Shown piece by piece: positions 30,856-45,227 of a DNA stretch of 64,000 nucleotides. This DNA is from Leidyana gryllorum EB-2025a (taxonomy: Eukaryota; Apicomplexa): positions 124,001 through 188,000 of the forward strand of contig JBLWGC010000216.1 of assembly GCA_048772705.1 (NCBI GenBank), given 5' to 3'. Position numbers and translations under genes: made by a program. The notes under the pieces were generated by a model that saw only the letters and a list, made by a program, of their open reading frames with translations, did not search any database and was not told the origin of the DNA. Position 1 is the stretch's first letter, and each line of letters begins with the position of its first letter.

Positions 30856-32890
30856 ATGGGATTGTCCTCAAGACACCAGCGGAAGCATTTGGTCCTGTGC
30901 GGAAAATCGTCCTCGGTTCGCACCTCCTGCAGCGCTACTTCAAGCAGGATGAGTCCTTCCACTCCAACTACGGCGCCTCCCTCATCACCCATAGAACCCT
31001 CGTCCCCGGTCGAGGCGGAGGCACCAACTGGAATGATTGAAGGTTTCAAAAAAAAAGCTTGAACACCTTGGAGTACTTTGACCTGACGTTCCTGCCCCTT
31101 ATCGCCGTTCTGAGCCGAAAGCCGAGCAGTCTGGTACTCCTTGTCGATGGCGCTACCTATTTTCCCAACGATGAAGTTAACGGGAAAGGCCAGCGACCGA
31201 TTGTTGTCAAGTTATTTGCCTCCAAGGTTGCTGCAATCGATCGGGCGAAAACGTTAGTACAGGTATGCCGCGTCTCTCTCTCTCCACACCGCGGACACAC
31301 GTGTTTGATATCTATTCAGTTTGAGGATCTATGCACCGAAAGTGATTTAGATCGCCCTGATCGGCTATTCCACCGCGAGTTGGTGTTGTTGTCACGCTGT
31401 CAGGGTGAGGAGTCAGGTCGTGATGGAGTGGTGACACTGCTGGGTTGGGGCATTGCTGAGAACTATCAAGGCGTTATTGTTGAGGCACTTGGTGGACCCA
31501 ATTTACTCGAGTTCCTGGTGCGCGGTCTCGAGTCACCTAGCTCTCCCAAGAAGAATCAGACCGCAGTTGTCTCTCCTCCTCCTTATTTACAGCTACTTTT
31601 CAGGCTTCACTGGGCCCATCAGGTGAGTTTTTGACGAGATACTATCTATTTGTCCGGTGTTGTTGGATGCGTAATGCAATGCGGCAACCCAGGGTTCTTG
31701 ACTTGGTGTTGAATGGCCAAACTGTGCTCTGTCTTATGCTTCACTCGAATTTTCCTGCAGCTTGCTACGATTGTTAGTAATGTGCACAAACGTGGTGTTA
31801 TCCATCGTGATATTCGATCGGAGAATTTCGCTTTTCGGAGTCCGCCGACATTGAAATCTTTCGGTCAATTGGTGCTGTTCGATTTCGATGGAGCGACTTA
31901 TCAGCGACGGCATGTGGATGAGGTGAAGCCGTTGAAGCACCGGCCTCCCGCTTCCGTTGAGATATCAATTCATTCTCACTTTGTTGAGTCACTGTTGGAG
32001 GGGCAAGTATTTTCTGACATTCCGGGCAAACGTCCGTGCCTCCATTGGCCAATATGCCCCCCAACAGCGACCGGCAGTAATCCGGGATCGCATACGGAAG
32101 CTCCCGAAATGACATATTGCCAAGGTAGCGCATCTTGTCCTCAGGGATGTGCGGCGGAGCGCCAGCAAGTGCGTGCAGCTCTTCGCAGTCAGAATAAGAC
32201 GTTTGGCTCGTCGACTGGCGATCTCGATATCGCGGCTCGTGAAGAGTTATGTTCCTGTCCTCTGTGCGAATGTCATGAAGCCCGTGTCGATGTCTGGCAC
32301 TTGGGCACTCTGCTGGCCCAACTATTTAGTGCCCACGATAACGCCGCCTCTTCGGCTGGAGCAGGGCGGGTTGTGACTTGTGCGACCTGTTTCCAGGTGA
32401 GCTGACGACTGTCTACGGGCGTGAACTGTTGTTCATGCTGGTTATATTTCAGCGTTTGCCCTGGACATTGAGGTCATGGGACGAGTGGTGTGACAGCGTG
32501 GAAGGATTGATCGATCTGGCAACTTTGGAAGTACTGAATTTTTCGGCCGTGCCAGCGAACTTGCCGGCTAAATGGCATGAGTGCCCTGTGTTTGCTAAGA
32601 GCAGTATGCATTTGTCTGACCATGTGCAACCGCACCGTCATGCTGCTCCCAAAGGCGCAGCAACGAGGCTTTTTACAAGCCGTTGGGAGTGGAATGAGAT
32701 ATCTGAGAGAATACGCGAGCAGCTCGTGGCTTTGCTGCACTCGATGACTTCGTTGAATGCCGAGGAACGCCCAAGCGCAGTGTTTGTCGAGGAGGCCTTG
32801 AAGTCAATGTTTATGTCGGTGTACGACTTTTTGGCTCGTAGCCACTTGCCCGTTCCCTTCATACGAGATGCAAAGCTGGAATTGAGTTGA
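30856..32890 (+). CDS. Diverged CK1-like protein kinase, with a frame break at a poly-A run
   Basis: Exons 31057-31262, 31320-31622, 31761-32396 and 32453-32890 join in frame into a kinase-like domain: VVKLF (candidate lysine), then VEALGGPNLLEFL, which resembles the CK1 hinge region, the catalytic loop IHRDIRSENF, LFDFDGATY in place of DFG, then VDVWHLGTLL and ERPSAVFVEEAL. The HRD and Asn are kept, so activity is possible, though there is no glycine-rich loop and DFG reads DFD-G. The N-terminal Ser/Pro-rich ORF (from ATG 30856, or 30949) meets this frame at an A9 run (31048-31056) and is one base out of register. A tenth A would join them. Read error, slippage or an unseen exon are all possible. 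Confidence 0.6.
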
Positions 32891-32928
32891 GATAGCTCTG
32901 TACTCTCTGCGTCCCAATATTTGCCGTT

Positions 32929-34551
32929 GTGGTCAAACTTTCATCAATTACTCGTCTATCCGAGCTGTACTCTGCAGCACTTCAGGCGTTGTCCAGAGTG
33001 CCACATGTTGACATCCGCAATCTGCACTTAGGTGCCGTACTGTTGAGGACAGCGCAACGTCTTCATCTCGTTGTAGTGGCCCCCACCTCTGAAGACAATT
33101 GTACTTATTACTTGGTCAAGTTGCACAAAGTCCAACCAGACAGCCGCAGAGTACCGGCGAGATTCGAATGCAAAAGCAAGAGACCTTCTTGGACTTCACC
33201 AACAGCTTTGGATGAACCTCCGCACAAGTTCCTGCGTGAACTTATCGTCACGGCACATGCCCAGGGGAAAAGTGGAATACCTCGACTAATTGGTTGGAGT
33301 GCTGTGGATGTAAGCTGCAGTACATTATTTTCAGCTCGCTGCCTTTTCCAATTTGTAGTCGCAATCACAAAGCTAGATCTAACCCCCCATTTATCTTTGT
33401 AGGGCTTCCAAGGCGTGGTGCTAACCCATGATAACGGACTCAACTTGAGTCAGTTTGACAAGAGCGAAATGCCAGCTCATCTGCGTGTCCTGTTCGCTCT
33501 GGAGTGGGCGCGACAGGTGAGTTTTGCGGTTGCCGACACTACAAAAGCACACGTGTGTGCGGACTCAGATCGCACTGATTGTGTCGAAACTGCACGAGGC
33601 CGGGATTGTCCATCAGAACATCCAAACAGATCAGTTTGTGGTGAGTCATAGCTCAGTGACATCACAATCGGGGTTTCTGTGCGTATCTAGTTTACCACTC
33701 GTCCAACGGCCAGCTGTTTTGGGGAATTGAGTTTAGTTGACCTCGAAGGAGCCACGATGCTTCCGCCTCCGCCCAAACCCGCAGCGGCAACTCCCAAGGT
33801 GTTTAGGACTCCGGGATGTCGGGCTGGGTGTCAAGGCTCACTTGACCCTCTGGCAGCAACCCTTGAGAGTCGATGTTTGCACGAACTGGAGGTTCCCCCT
33901 CAGATTTGGATGATCCGGAGTTGTCCCATAGCTCCTGAGCGGCGAGTATTGCTGCAAGTGAACTCGGCAGGCCCCGAGCAGACAGTCGCAAGTCTGCAGA
34001 GCTGTGCCGGTGAGCCCAGTCTGTCGAACAAACCTTTAGACGTGACAGTTAGCTACTGACATTTGGGACTTGGCCCACACTATTGGGCCCTTGATAGGTG
34101 GGGACGGGGACTTTCGTCCTTGGTGCCCGCTGTGTCACTCGGTAGGGTAGAGCACAGAATTAACAGCTCATGGATGCGTATCCTGCACATCAGCAAAGGG
34201 ACTGGCCACTGGCAGACTTCCACAAATGGATGTGTAGTGGACTTGCTTTGATGGATATGACTTGGATGGTACCAATGGCAATGTCACCGTCGGTGAATGA
34301 CGTAGTGAGCACATTCCCACTACCCAGTCCGGTCGGTTTGCACGTGAGACGGCAATGGCCTCGGGTGTGTGAGAGCGTGCGAGTCGGTTGTCAGCGTCTG
34401 CTGAGGGATATGACAGCACATGACATGCGATTGAGACCAAATTCAGCAACGGTAGCGATGGAGTTGGGGAGGATGTTGAAGTTTGTGGAACAGTTCTTAT
34501 CAAACCAAACAGAAATCTCCCTGCCAAAACGAAGTCCAGATTGTTTTTGTG

Positions 34552-34559
<8 letters not shown>
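32929..34559 (+). CDS. Kinase-like paralogue lacking the catalytic aspartate (pseudokinase)
   Basis: A tandem relative of the previous gene with the same order of parts: HKFLRELIVTAHAQGKSG, then LTHDNGLNLSQF (equivalent of the CK1-like hinge), IVHQNIQTDQF where the first gene has IHRDIRSENF, LVDLEGATM for DFG, DIWDLAHTIG for DVWHLG, and DMTAHDMRLRPNSATV near the end. HRD is changed to HQN, so phosphotransfer is unlikely. Introns at GTAAGC/TTTGTAG, GTGAGTTTT/CTCAG, GTGAGTC/TCTAG and one before QRDWPLADFHKW match positions in the first gene. The start is not settled (no ATG in the first open exon), and the exon junction near 34000-34049 is unclear. Its stop overlaps the ATPase start by 8 bp. 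Confidence 0.5.
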
Positions 34560-38218
<3,659 letters not shown>

Positions 38219-39200
38219 CTAGCCAATATCCACTTTTCTAGTGCGCCAGCTGATCTCAACCCAAAGAACACTCTTCAATCCAAACCGACCCTAATTTCGT
38301 CACTCCCTTCGCGAATCTCTCTCACTCACAGACCTGTTAGAACTAGCCAGAATCGGAGCTGTTGTTCGTCTAGAACACATCCCCCCACCAATGGTGGTAG
38401 CCCTGCTACCAGCCGCCTCTCGGTGCCACCAGCGGCCACAGATCAGCACTTCGCCTACTTGCTGTACACATGTTTGTTCCCAGGGGGTGTTTGCCAGCTA
38501 TGACACAGACGACAATAAGAAGCCCCAGAGGGAAATTTCGTCTAGCGGTGCTCAGCAAGAGAGGTTACGGGATGGGTAACTCCTCAGAATAACACCGCAT
38601 TGCAAATACACAGGTTTGTTCCCAGGGGGTATTTGCCAGCTATGACACAGTCGACAGTAAGAAGCCCCAGAGGGAAATTTCATCTAGCGGTGCTCAGCAA
38701 GAGAGGTTACGGGATGGGTAACTCCTCAGAATAACACCGCATTGCAAATTGACGAGTTGTTCCCAAGCCACAAAGCCACATAAGAGTCAATGAATTCCTC
38801 GTGCAGACGCGAAATGTAACAGAGGGAAATTGTGTATAGCGGTGCTCAGCAAGAGGTATCAACGTGGCAGACTGACTTGAACCCTCGGAACAACACCGCA
38901 ATAGATCACCAACACAAATTGCGCCAAGCTACCATAGCGAAGATCGCGAGTGACCAGGCAGCTCAATGATTGTGACGAATAAGCAACCTCGAGTATTTCA
39001 CGATGAACATCAATAGGTAAATTATCAGCGTTAAAATCAATGTCTATTTTTAGGCACAAAAGTGTGTGTCGGGCCGCACACGATCAGATGTCGACTTTCA
39101 TTAGAATCACAAGTCGACAAGCTGACACCTGAATCCATTTCAGTATGGAAATGGATGTAATAGGTGACCAGCACCAATGCCCAATTACGCACATTTCTAC
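38219..39200. other. Convergent intergenic region between the two ATPase genes
   Basis: Both genes end here (plus strand at 38218, minus strand at 39201), so the 982 bp should hold both 3' UTRs and polyadenylation signals. The main structure is the 142-bp tandem repeat described separately. I see no coding frame that resembles its neighbours and no RNA gene. Confidence 0.5.
38472..38905. repeat. 142-bp tandem repeat, two near-identical copies and a decayed third
   Basis: Copy 1 (38472-38613) and copy 2 (38614-38755) begin GTTTGTTCCCAGGGGGT and differ at only a few bases. A third, clearly diverged unit follows to about 38905, sharing GAGGGAAATT, AGCGGTGCTCAGCAAGAG and AACACCGCA. The spread of identity suggests a recent duplication on top of an older one. 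Confidence 0.9.
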
Positions 39201-42200
39201 TTATACGTTCTCAAGTGATGTATCTAGAGACAGAGCTTGCCCGGCCATTTCAGCACTGGAAGGTTGGGATTCAAATAAGGCCCTCTTAGCCGCCCGGCGT
39301 CGTAATCTTCGTCGGTAGGCAGGCTTTGGGATGACCTCATCCAGTAAGGCGTTGAGTAAGCACCAGCCAAGGGCACTCGCATAATGCCACCAAGAAATTG
39401 GGGTCAAACTGAATACTCGTCGCAACCCCGGGACGAAGCACAGTAATAGAGTCAGTGTGGAAGCCAAAGAGCATGTCAGATGCATCCAGCCATTATTGTT
39501 GAATACTTTGTACATAGGCAGCCAGCTACGAACCTGAAGTACGAGCGCCATTATGACGTGGATTGGAACCCGGTGTGGCATATCACTCACGGTGTAAACA
39601 CGTAACACCTCGGTGGTGACAGCACAAGCAAATGATTGAGTGCTGGCGCGCATGCTACCCAAGGCGTTAACATAGGTGTAGTCAGTCGGATGGCGCCAGC
39701 CACTTGGGGGCAAGCACCATCCGTCCTCGTCGATCGCATCGTCACCACAATTAAGTCGCTAAACGAGATATTGGACAACTCGCGAACAAATAGCGAAGCC
39801 TTACGTTGTCTATCCCGAAGATCTGAGCAGTGGTCAGTTTATGCTCATACTTCCCTTCGATCACTCCTAGATACTGTTGCATCGTTCCTTGATAATAAAA
39901 GTCGACGTTTGTCACCCAACCAGAGAAGCCTTTGTAAGACCGATACTCATGCGTCTGGCAGTAATACACCGCGTCTTCGCCAGTACGGTAGCACTGCTCG
40001 TGGATCTGTCCCAGACGAATAACGCCAGTGCTTAGATACATTGCAATACAAAGATTGGCTAGAACCACCCCCGCTTCAAACAGAGTGTGGGGCAAATTGC
40101 CGTAGAGCCACCAGTCTTTAGTCATGATGCTTTCTCCTTTCGGTCGAGGAGGTTTCTGAATAGACAACAAGTGATAGCCTTCTCGGAAACGTGTGTGTTA
40201 CTCACCTCCATGCAATCACGATCAGCAGGTTCACGGCATATCGATACCGCCGGACATCCTGAAGTCATCAGATTTAGGAATAGGATTTGCACAGCATCAA
40301 TTGGCATCTTGAGACGAGCAATAATGGCAATAAGTAGATACATAATCTCGCCGACATTGGTACCCAGTAGATAGCAAACGAACTTTTGGATATTGCCATA
40401 AATCTTGCGTCCCTCTTCGACAGCAGCCACTATGGTTACAAAGTTATCGTCCAGCAGCACCATTTCGGAAGCTCCCTTGGCAACATCTGTACCCGAGATT
40501 CCCATCGCAATACCAATATCTGCCGCCTGAAGAGCTGGGGCGTCGTTCACACCGTCCCCAGTCATCGCCACCACGTGGCCCTGACGTTGCAGAGATTTAA
40601 CTATTGCAATTTTGTCCTCGGGTTGGGCCCTGGCGAAGACACGCGTATTAGCCGTCAACTCGTCTATATTCTCGTCAGGTAGGACAGGTTCATTGGGGTC
40701 ATTGTTCTCTCGCAACGCCGTACACGGCACAGCTCCTCCAGTTTGGGGTCCTTCTTCCTCGCTGCAAAGAAGAGTTGCTGTGTCTCGCCAACACGGTCAC
40801 TGTTTGGAACTCACCTGAGTAATCCGATCTGTTTGGCCACAGCTGTGGCAGTATTGATCTGATCACCAGTGATCATCACGACACGGACGCCAGCTCTGTG
40901 ACAAACCGTCACAGCGTCTTTTACCCCGTTGCGTGGGGGGTCAACAGATCCGAAGAGACCCATAAAGACGATAGGGCCGGAATAGTAGTAACCCAATTTG
41001 TCTTCGGTCGAGTCCATCTGGGTGATTCGTGTCACTTCACTCGCAGTGAGCGGGATGATTGCGACACCCAAAACCCTCAGCGCTCTCTGCAAATGGACAT
41101 TTCTATTTGACATAGAAGTCGGAACTCACTTGCGCTAGACCCATGTTGGCATCTGCGATTTCATGTAATTCCCTTTCGGTTATTCTTTCAGACCAGTCCA
41201 CGTGTATTTTCCCTTCTGATGACGGCGTATGACGGCACATGAATTTCGCGTGTTCGATAACTCTTTCGGGAGCGCCCTTCAATACAGCGACATGGGTGAA
41301 CGGAGTGTGGGGAGCTTCTAGAGCAATGTTGTTGAAATCGTCTTCCTTGGGTAATCGATGTACTGTGATCATCACCTTCCGTGCGGAGCTGAATGGAATT
41401 TCTGCTTCCTGCACACGAGGGTAGTCATCGTGTGCATTGTGCCAACCTTCCATCGCCACACCCAGCCGCGCTTTCGCAGCAGCCACCACAATAGCACCCT
41501 CACTCATGTTGCCCAAAGTATTCCACTTTCCCGTTTCGACGTCTTTCTCCAAGCGAGTACCATAGGAGTTCAAGTAGCCAGCGAGAACCATGCTCCGCAC
41601 GGGGACTGAATCCTCATCCTGCGTGTTCGGGTCGCCTAAATCCACGCATACAGAATTGTAGTTGGGTATCCTTGCCTCAACCAGCGCTAAAACTCTTTCC
41701 TTCTTCTGATCGTCCAATTCCGTATCTTTGAATATGCCACCTTCAGGATTGTAACCTTTGGTCGGCCAGAACGAAAAAGAGCGGGTCGCTTCAGCGCCCG
41801 TCCGTCTTGTGAAAGATACAATCTTTACGGCAGTCATTTTGCCCTCTGTCAATGTGCCAGTCTTGTCAGAGCACACAACGGAACAGCATCCCAGAGTTTC
41901 AACCGCTGGGAGTTTGCGAAGCTGAGAAAAGATCGAAATTGAGACGCCACACCATCAACAAACTTACGTTCGCATTACGTGCGGCCATATCGCGGCATCC
42001 CAACGATAAACAAACTGTAACGACCATCGGTAAGCCTTCTGGGATCGAACTGACAGCAAAGCCAACACCAACCAAGATGATCTGAACCGACACCATGTCA
42101 TCACCAACGTCCTCCGCACTCACACTTACCGACAAAATCGGGTTGGCATCTGGGTGGCTGGGATCTTTGTATTTGGTAAAGATGGCGATCATGACCACTA

Positions 42201-43380
42201 CGGCAAGAGCTCCAACCGAGAACAGTCCAATTAATCCTCCCAAACTGTCCAATGCCGCTTGCAGTGGTGTCTTGGATCGCTTCTTCGAAGCTTCATTCGA
42301 CAACTGCTCGGCAATGCGCCCCACCTATATGGACCAGATGAGTTGGCAACAAACAGTTCGCCCTCTTCTACCACTCACTTGAGTCTGCATGCCGGTCGCA
42401 TACACGATGCCTAAACCTTTGCCATTGACGATATTCGTAGAGCCAAAGACAAGATTGTCCGCGAAAGCCGCCGTAGGGTCGGTAGCAACTAGGATCTTTT
42501 TGACGTCGTCCGGCTCGCCCGTCAGAATGGCCTCATTGGACTTCAAGTCGGCGGCCTCGATGATTCGCGCGTCTGCAGCGACGCTGTCCCCTGTTGCCAG
42601 GCACAATATGTCTCCAGGAACGACGTCCGTGGCTTCAATCTCTACCTCCTTGCCCCCGCGGATTACCCGACATCTCGGCGATGCGAGACCCGCCAGAGCA
42701 GCCAACGCATCCCCAGCACTTTTCTCCATCCACGTTGAAAGAATGGCATTCGCGAGAACACACGCCCAAATCACCGATCCTTCCACCCACTCCTGGAAGC
42801 CCCAGCAAACCAAAGCGGCAATTATGAGAATGATAATCACTGGTTGGGTTAGATTTGAGAAGAAGACCTTCCAAAGCGGATCTCGCTTATCGGCTGCCAA
42901 TTCATTCTTTCCGTACACCTCTTGGTTTACTTCAGCTTGTTCGTGAGTCAAGCCGTGTACCAGGTCACTAGTGTAGCGCGCGGCCAGTTCTACGGCTGGA
43001 GTAACCGCCCATTGGTTCTGTCCCAGTCCCTCTTCCAACAAGGCTTCTTGGCTGGTTGCCAGAGCAGCGGCGAACGCCTCGGGGTCGTGACTTCGAGCGT
43101 AGCTTATCAACTCCTGGAGAGAAAACTGAGAACCTGATAGACGCGAGATCACACGAGCGGTATCGTGATCTGCATACTCCTCCAACGCACGCTCTCCAAT
43201 GTTCTGTTTGTGATGTGGGTGGTGAGTTGGAGGAGCACCAGGCGTGAGTAGTGAGCCACTTCGTGGAATCGACAATTGCGAGTGCGATTTCGATAGCTGT
43301 TTCAACAAACGATGGTGTACTTCTCGAGCATGATGGTTTAGCTCCTTAGAGCGACTGTGCTGCGGGCCCTCGTTGGCCAT
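39201..43380 (-). CDS. P-type (type II) cation pump B, paralogue with altered M6 site
   Basis: Seven or so exons on the minus strand join in frame (donors after MQTQ, NAN, LAQ, GLL, DCME and GIDN) to give about 1,180 aa parallel to pump A along its whole length. Motifs: LTGEP (pump A: LTGES), [38 protein letters not shown]5 GTNVGEI. M6, however, reads LNLMTSG instead of VNIMTDG: the Asp that in SERCA bridges both Ca2+ sites is Ser. Ion choice or stoichiometry has probably changed. The N-terminus is longer and His/Ser-rich. I start at MANEGPQ (43380); an in-frame Met at 43632 would add a hydrophobic leader and an Asp6 run. It is divergent from the COMT gene. Confidence 0.88.
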
Positions 43381-43773
43381 CTTGCAGGATACTTGAGCGG
43401 TGGAAAAGAGGTCGTCGTCGTCGTCGTCAAAGAAACGATAGTTTCGAGCCAAATAGTCAATTCCAGCAGCCCTCAAAACGCACACAAAGTGAAATCGCAA
43501 TCCCCCGTCTTCACTTGCGAAAACAAATACATTTAGATTATGGCCCTGGACCTTGCGGATCAACGGAAAGTGGACGACGAGGCTCGTCAGGCTCCCGCCG
43601 CATACAAAAGCCAAGGCGACCGGTTTTATCATGACGGACGTGAGAACTCTTTGCTCTGCTTGTGCTGATGGCACTGCGTGTGGTGTGTGTCTGCGGTTGC
43701 GTGTGTCTCCCACGGGCGCAAACCTGTGAATTGTGTTTCTGCTATCATTGTGGACTGCGTGGCATCCTTGTGG
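43381..43773. promoter_or_regulatory. Divergent intergenic region, pump B / COMT
   Basis: These 393 bp lie between two start codons pointing apart and must hold both promoters or leader acceptors. The part next to pump B contains a short GAC/GTC trinucleotide run and stays open in its frame, so some of it may be coding. No named element was recognised. Confidence 0.35.
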
Positions 43774-44472
43774 ATGGGTGTGAACGATTTGGCTGCAGGC
43801 GAGATCGAACTTTTGGATTTTGTATACGAGATCGATCGTGATAGCGACATTCAAGGCAATTCGACCAAAGTACTGCAGGCCATCGACCGTTTCGGCGCTG
43901 AGAGACGGTACTTGATGACCATCGGCGCTGAGAAGGGAGATATTGTTCGTGACAAGATATTGGAGTATGTCAGGAAGGCCAACTTTCGACCGATCATTAT
44001 GGTTGAACTGGGGGCATATGTGGGCTACTCTGCAATCATGTTCAGTCGGCTTCTCCCTGGAGGCTCCAAATATTACTCAGTGGAGGCTATCCCGGAATTC
44101 GCTGCTGTATCTACAAAGATGATCGAATTGGCAGGATTGTCGAACGTCGCCCAGGTGATTGTTGGGTCTGCTGACCAGAATATCCCCAAGCTCCGGGATC
44201 GCCATGGAATAAAGAGTATCGACATTGTGTTTTTGGATCATGCAAAAGAGCGATACTTGCCCGACCTTAGAACGTTGGAGGAACTTGAGTTTATCAAACC
44301 CGGAACTCTGCTGGTTGCAGATAATGTGATAAAGCCTGGCAACCCGCCCTATTTGGCCTATGTGCGGGGTGAGTCGGGCGAACCCCGCCATCGGTACCAA
44401 TCGGAGATGTTCAAAGCTCCTGAGCCGTCGGGAATTGAGGATGCTGTGGAGATCTCCCTATGTGTCCAATAA
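43774..44472 (+). CDS. COMT: Catechol O-methyltransferase-like enzyme (232 aa)
   Basis: COMT moves a methyl group from SAM to a catechol hydroxyl, with Mg2+. The intronless frame has all main elements: AEKGDIVRDKIL, the SAM-binding VELGAYVGYSA, YSVEAIPEF (ribose-binding acidic residue), VFLDHAKERYLPDL (Asp and the catalytic Lys) and LLVADNVIKPG (Mg2+ Asp-Asn), then LAYVRG. The length from the Met at 43774 fits soluble COMT of about 220 aa. Upstream open sequence to 43678 lacks an ATG in frame. There is no signal peptide or membrane span, so it should be cytosolic. The substrate in this organism is unknown; a catechol-type small molecule is inferred from the conserved active site. Confidence 0.88.
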   Translation: MGVNDLAAGEIELLDFVYEIDRDSDIQGNSTKVLQAIDRFGAERRYLMTIGAEKGDIVRDKILEYVRKANFRPIIMVELGAYVGYSAIMFSRLLPGGSKYYSVEAIPEFAAVSTKMIELAGLSNVAQVIVGSADQNIPKLRDRHGIKSIDIVFLDHAKERYLPDLRTLEELEFIKPGTLLVADNVIKPGNPPYLAYVRGESGEPRHRYQSEMFKAPEPSGIEDAVEISLCVQ

Positions 44473-45227
44473 TTGGAATGTTGAATGTAAATGTTTAGAA
44501 CTTGTTTGCGGTACTTGGTGCGCTGTGCAGCGATCTTCGTATGTACGTGTGTACTGCCTCTGTGTGGTCCGCCTTTGTCTGATTGTAATCTCAACAACAA
44601 CAACAGCTACAGCTACAGTCGGTTCTCGTAGGCCGATGCCCCGCTTTGAAATCTAGGGGCGCACGCAACTAGGCTGTTCCCCCTTCTAGTGGACTTGTGT
44701 GTGTGGACCCAGGGACGCCCTATCAATTTTTGAACGGGGTGATATAATCACCCGCACACACAGACATACAGCGTCTCGATCCCCTTTCTCGCTCCCATAT
44801 ACACACACAGTCACACACACGCATCTGGCCAGGCGTTAGCAGCAGTGCATAGAGTTGTGAAAGAGAAAGGTGAAGGGGAGCGGTGATGAATGTAGTGGAC
44901 GTAAGAAGGTAATATGCACAGATCTGAGGGTAGGCAAAGCACTACAGGAGTCTTTTAGAGGATGTTGTTGAAAAGAGCAAGTCGCATGTGAACATGCAAG
45001 AGGGAACAGACATATCCCGAAGGGTTGGAAGTCAGCGACCGGTGAACGGCGCACACACGTAAGTGGCTCAGATCACATTGGCAGCGTTGATCGATGTCTC
45101 GTTCAGACGGGCCGCCGGAGACTGCAAGCGACGACGATTAAACCGTCCTTATACCATTCATGGCGATGCCTCTGGACCTATATTATCTCAGTCTATCCAA
45201 CGATGGGTCAATTGTGCCTCGGCCGTA
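44473..45227. other. Intergenic region, COMT to Aurora-like kinase
   Basis: About 750 bp with several CA/TG-rich short repeats (near 44750-44830) and a CAA/CTACAG-rich stretch near 44600. Small open frames here have no recognisable protein and a composition unlike the neighbouring genes. It presumably contains the COMT 3' end and the kinase 5' signals. Confidence 0.4.

Noticed and set aside
44750-44830. A possible small RNA gene in the CA-rich stretch
   Set aside because: The sequence is simple repeat without a stable paired structure that I can see, and it has no promoter boxes.
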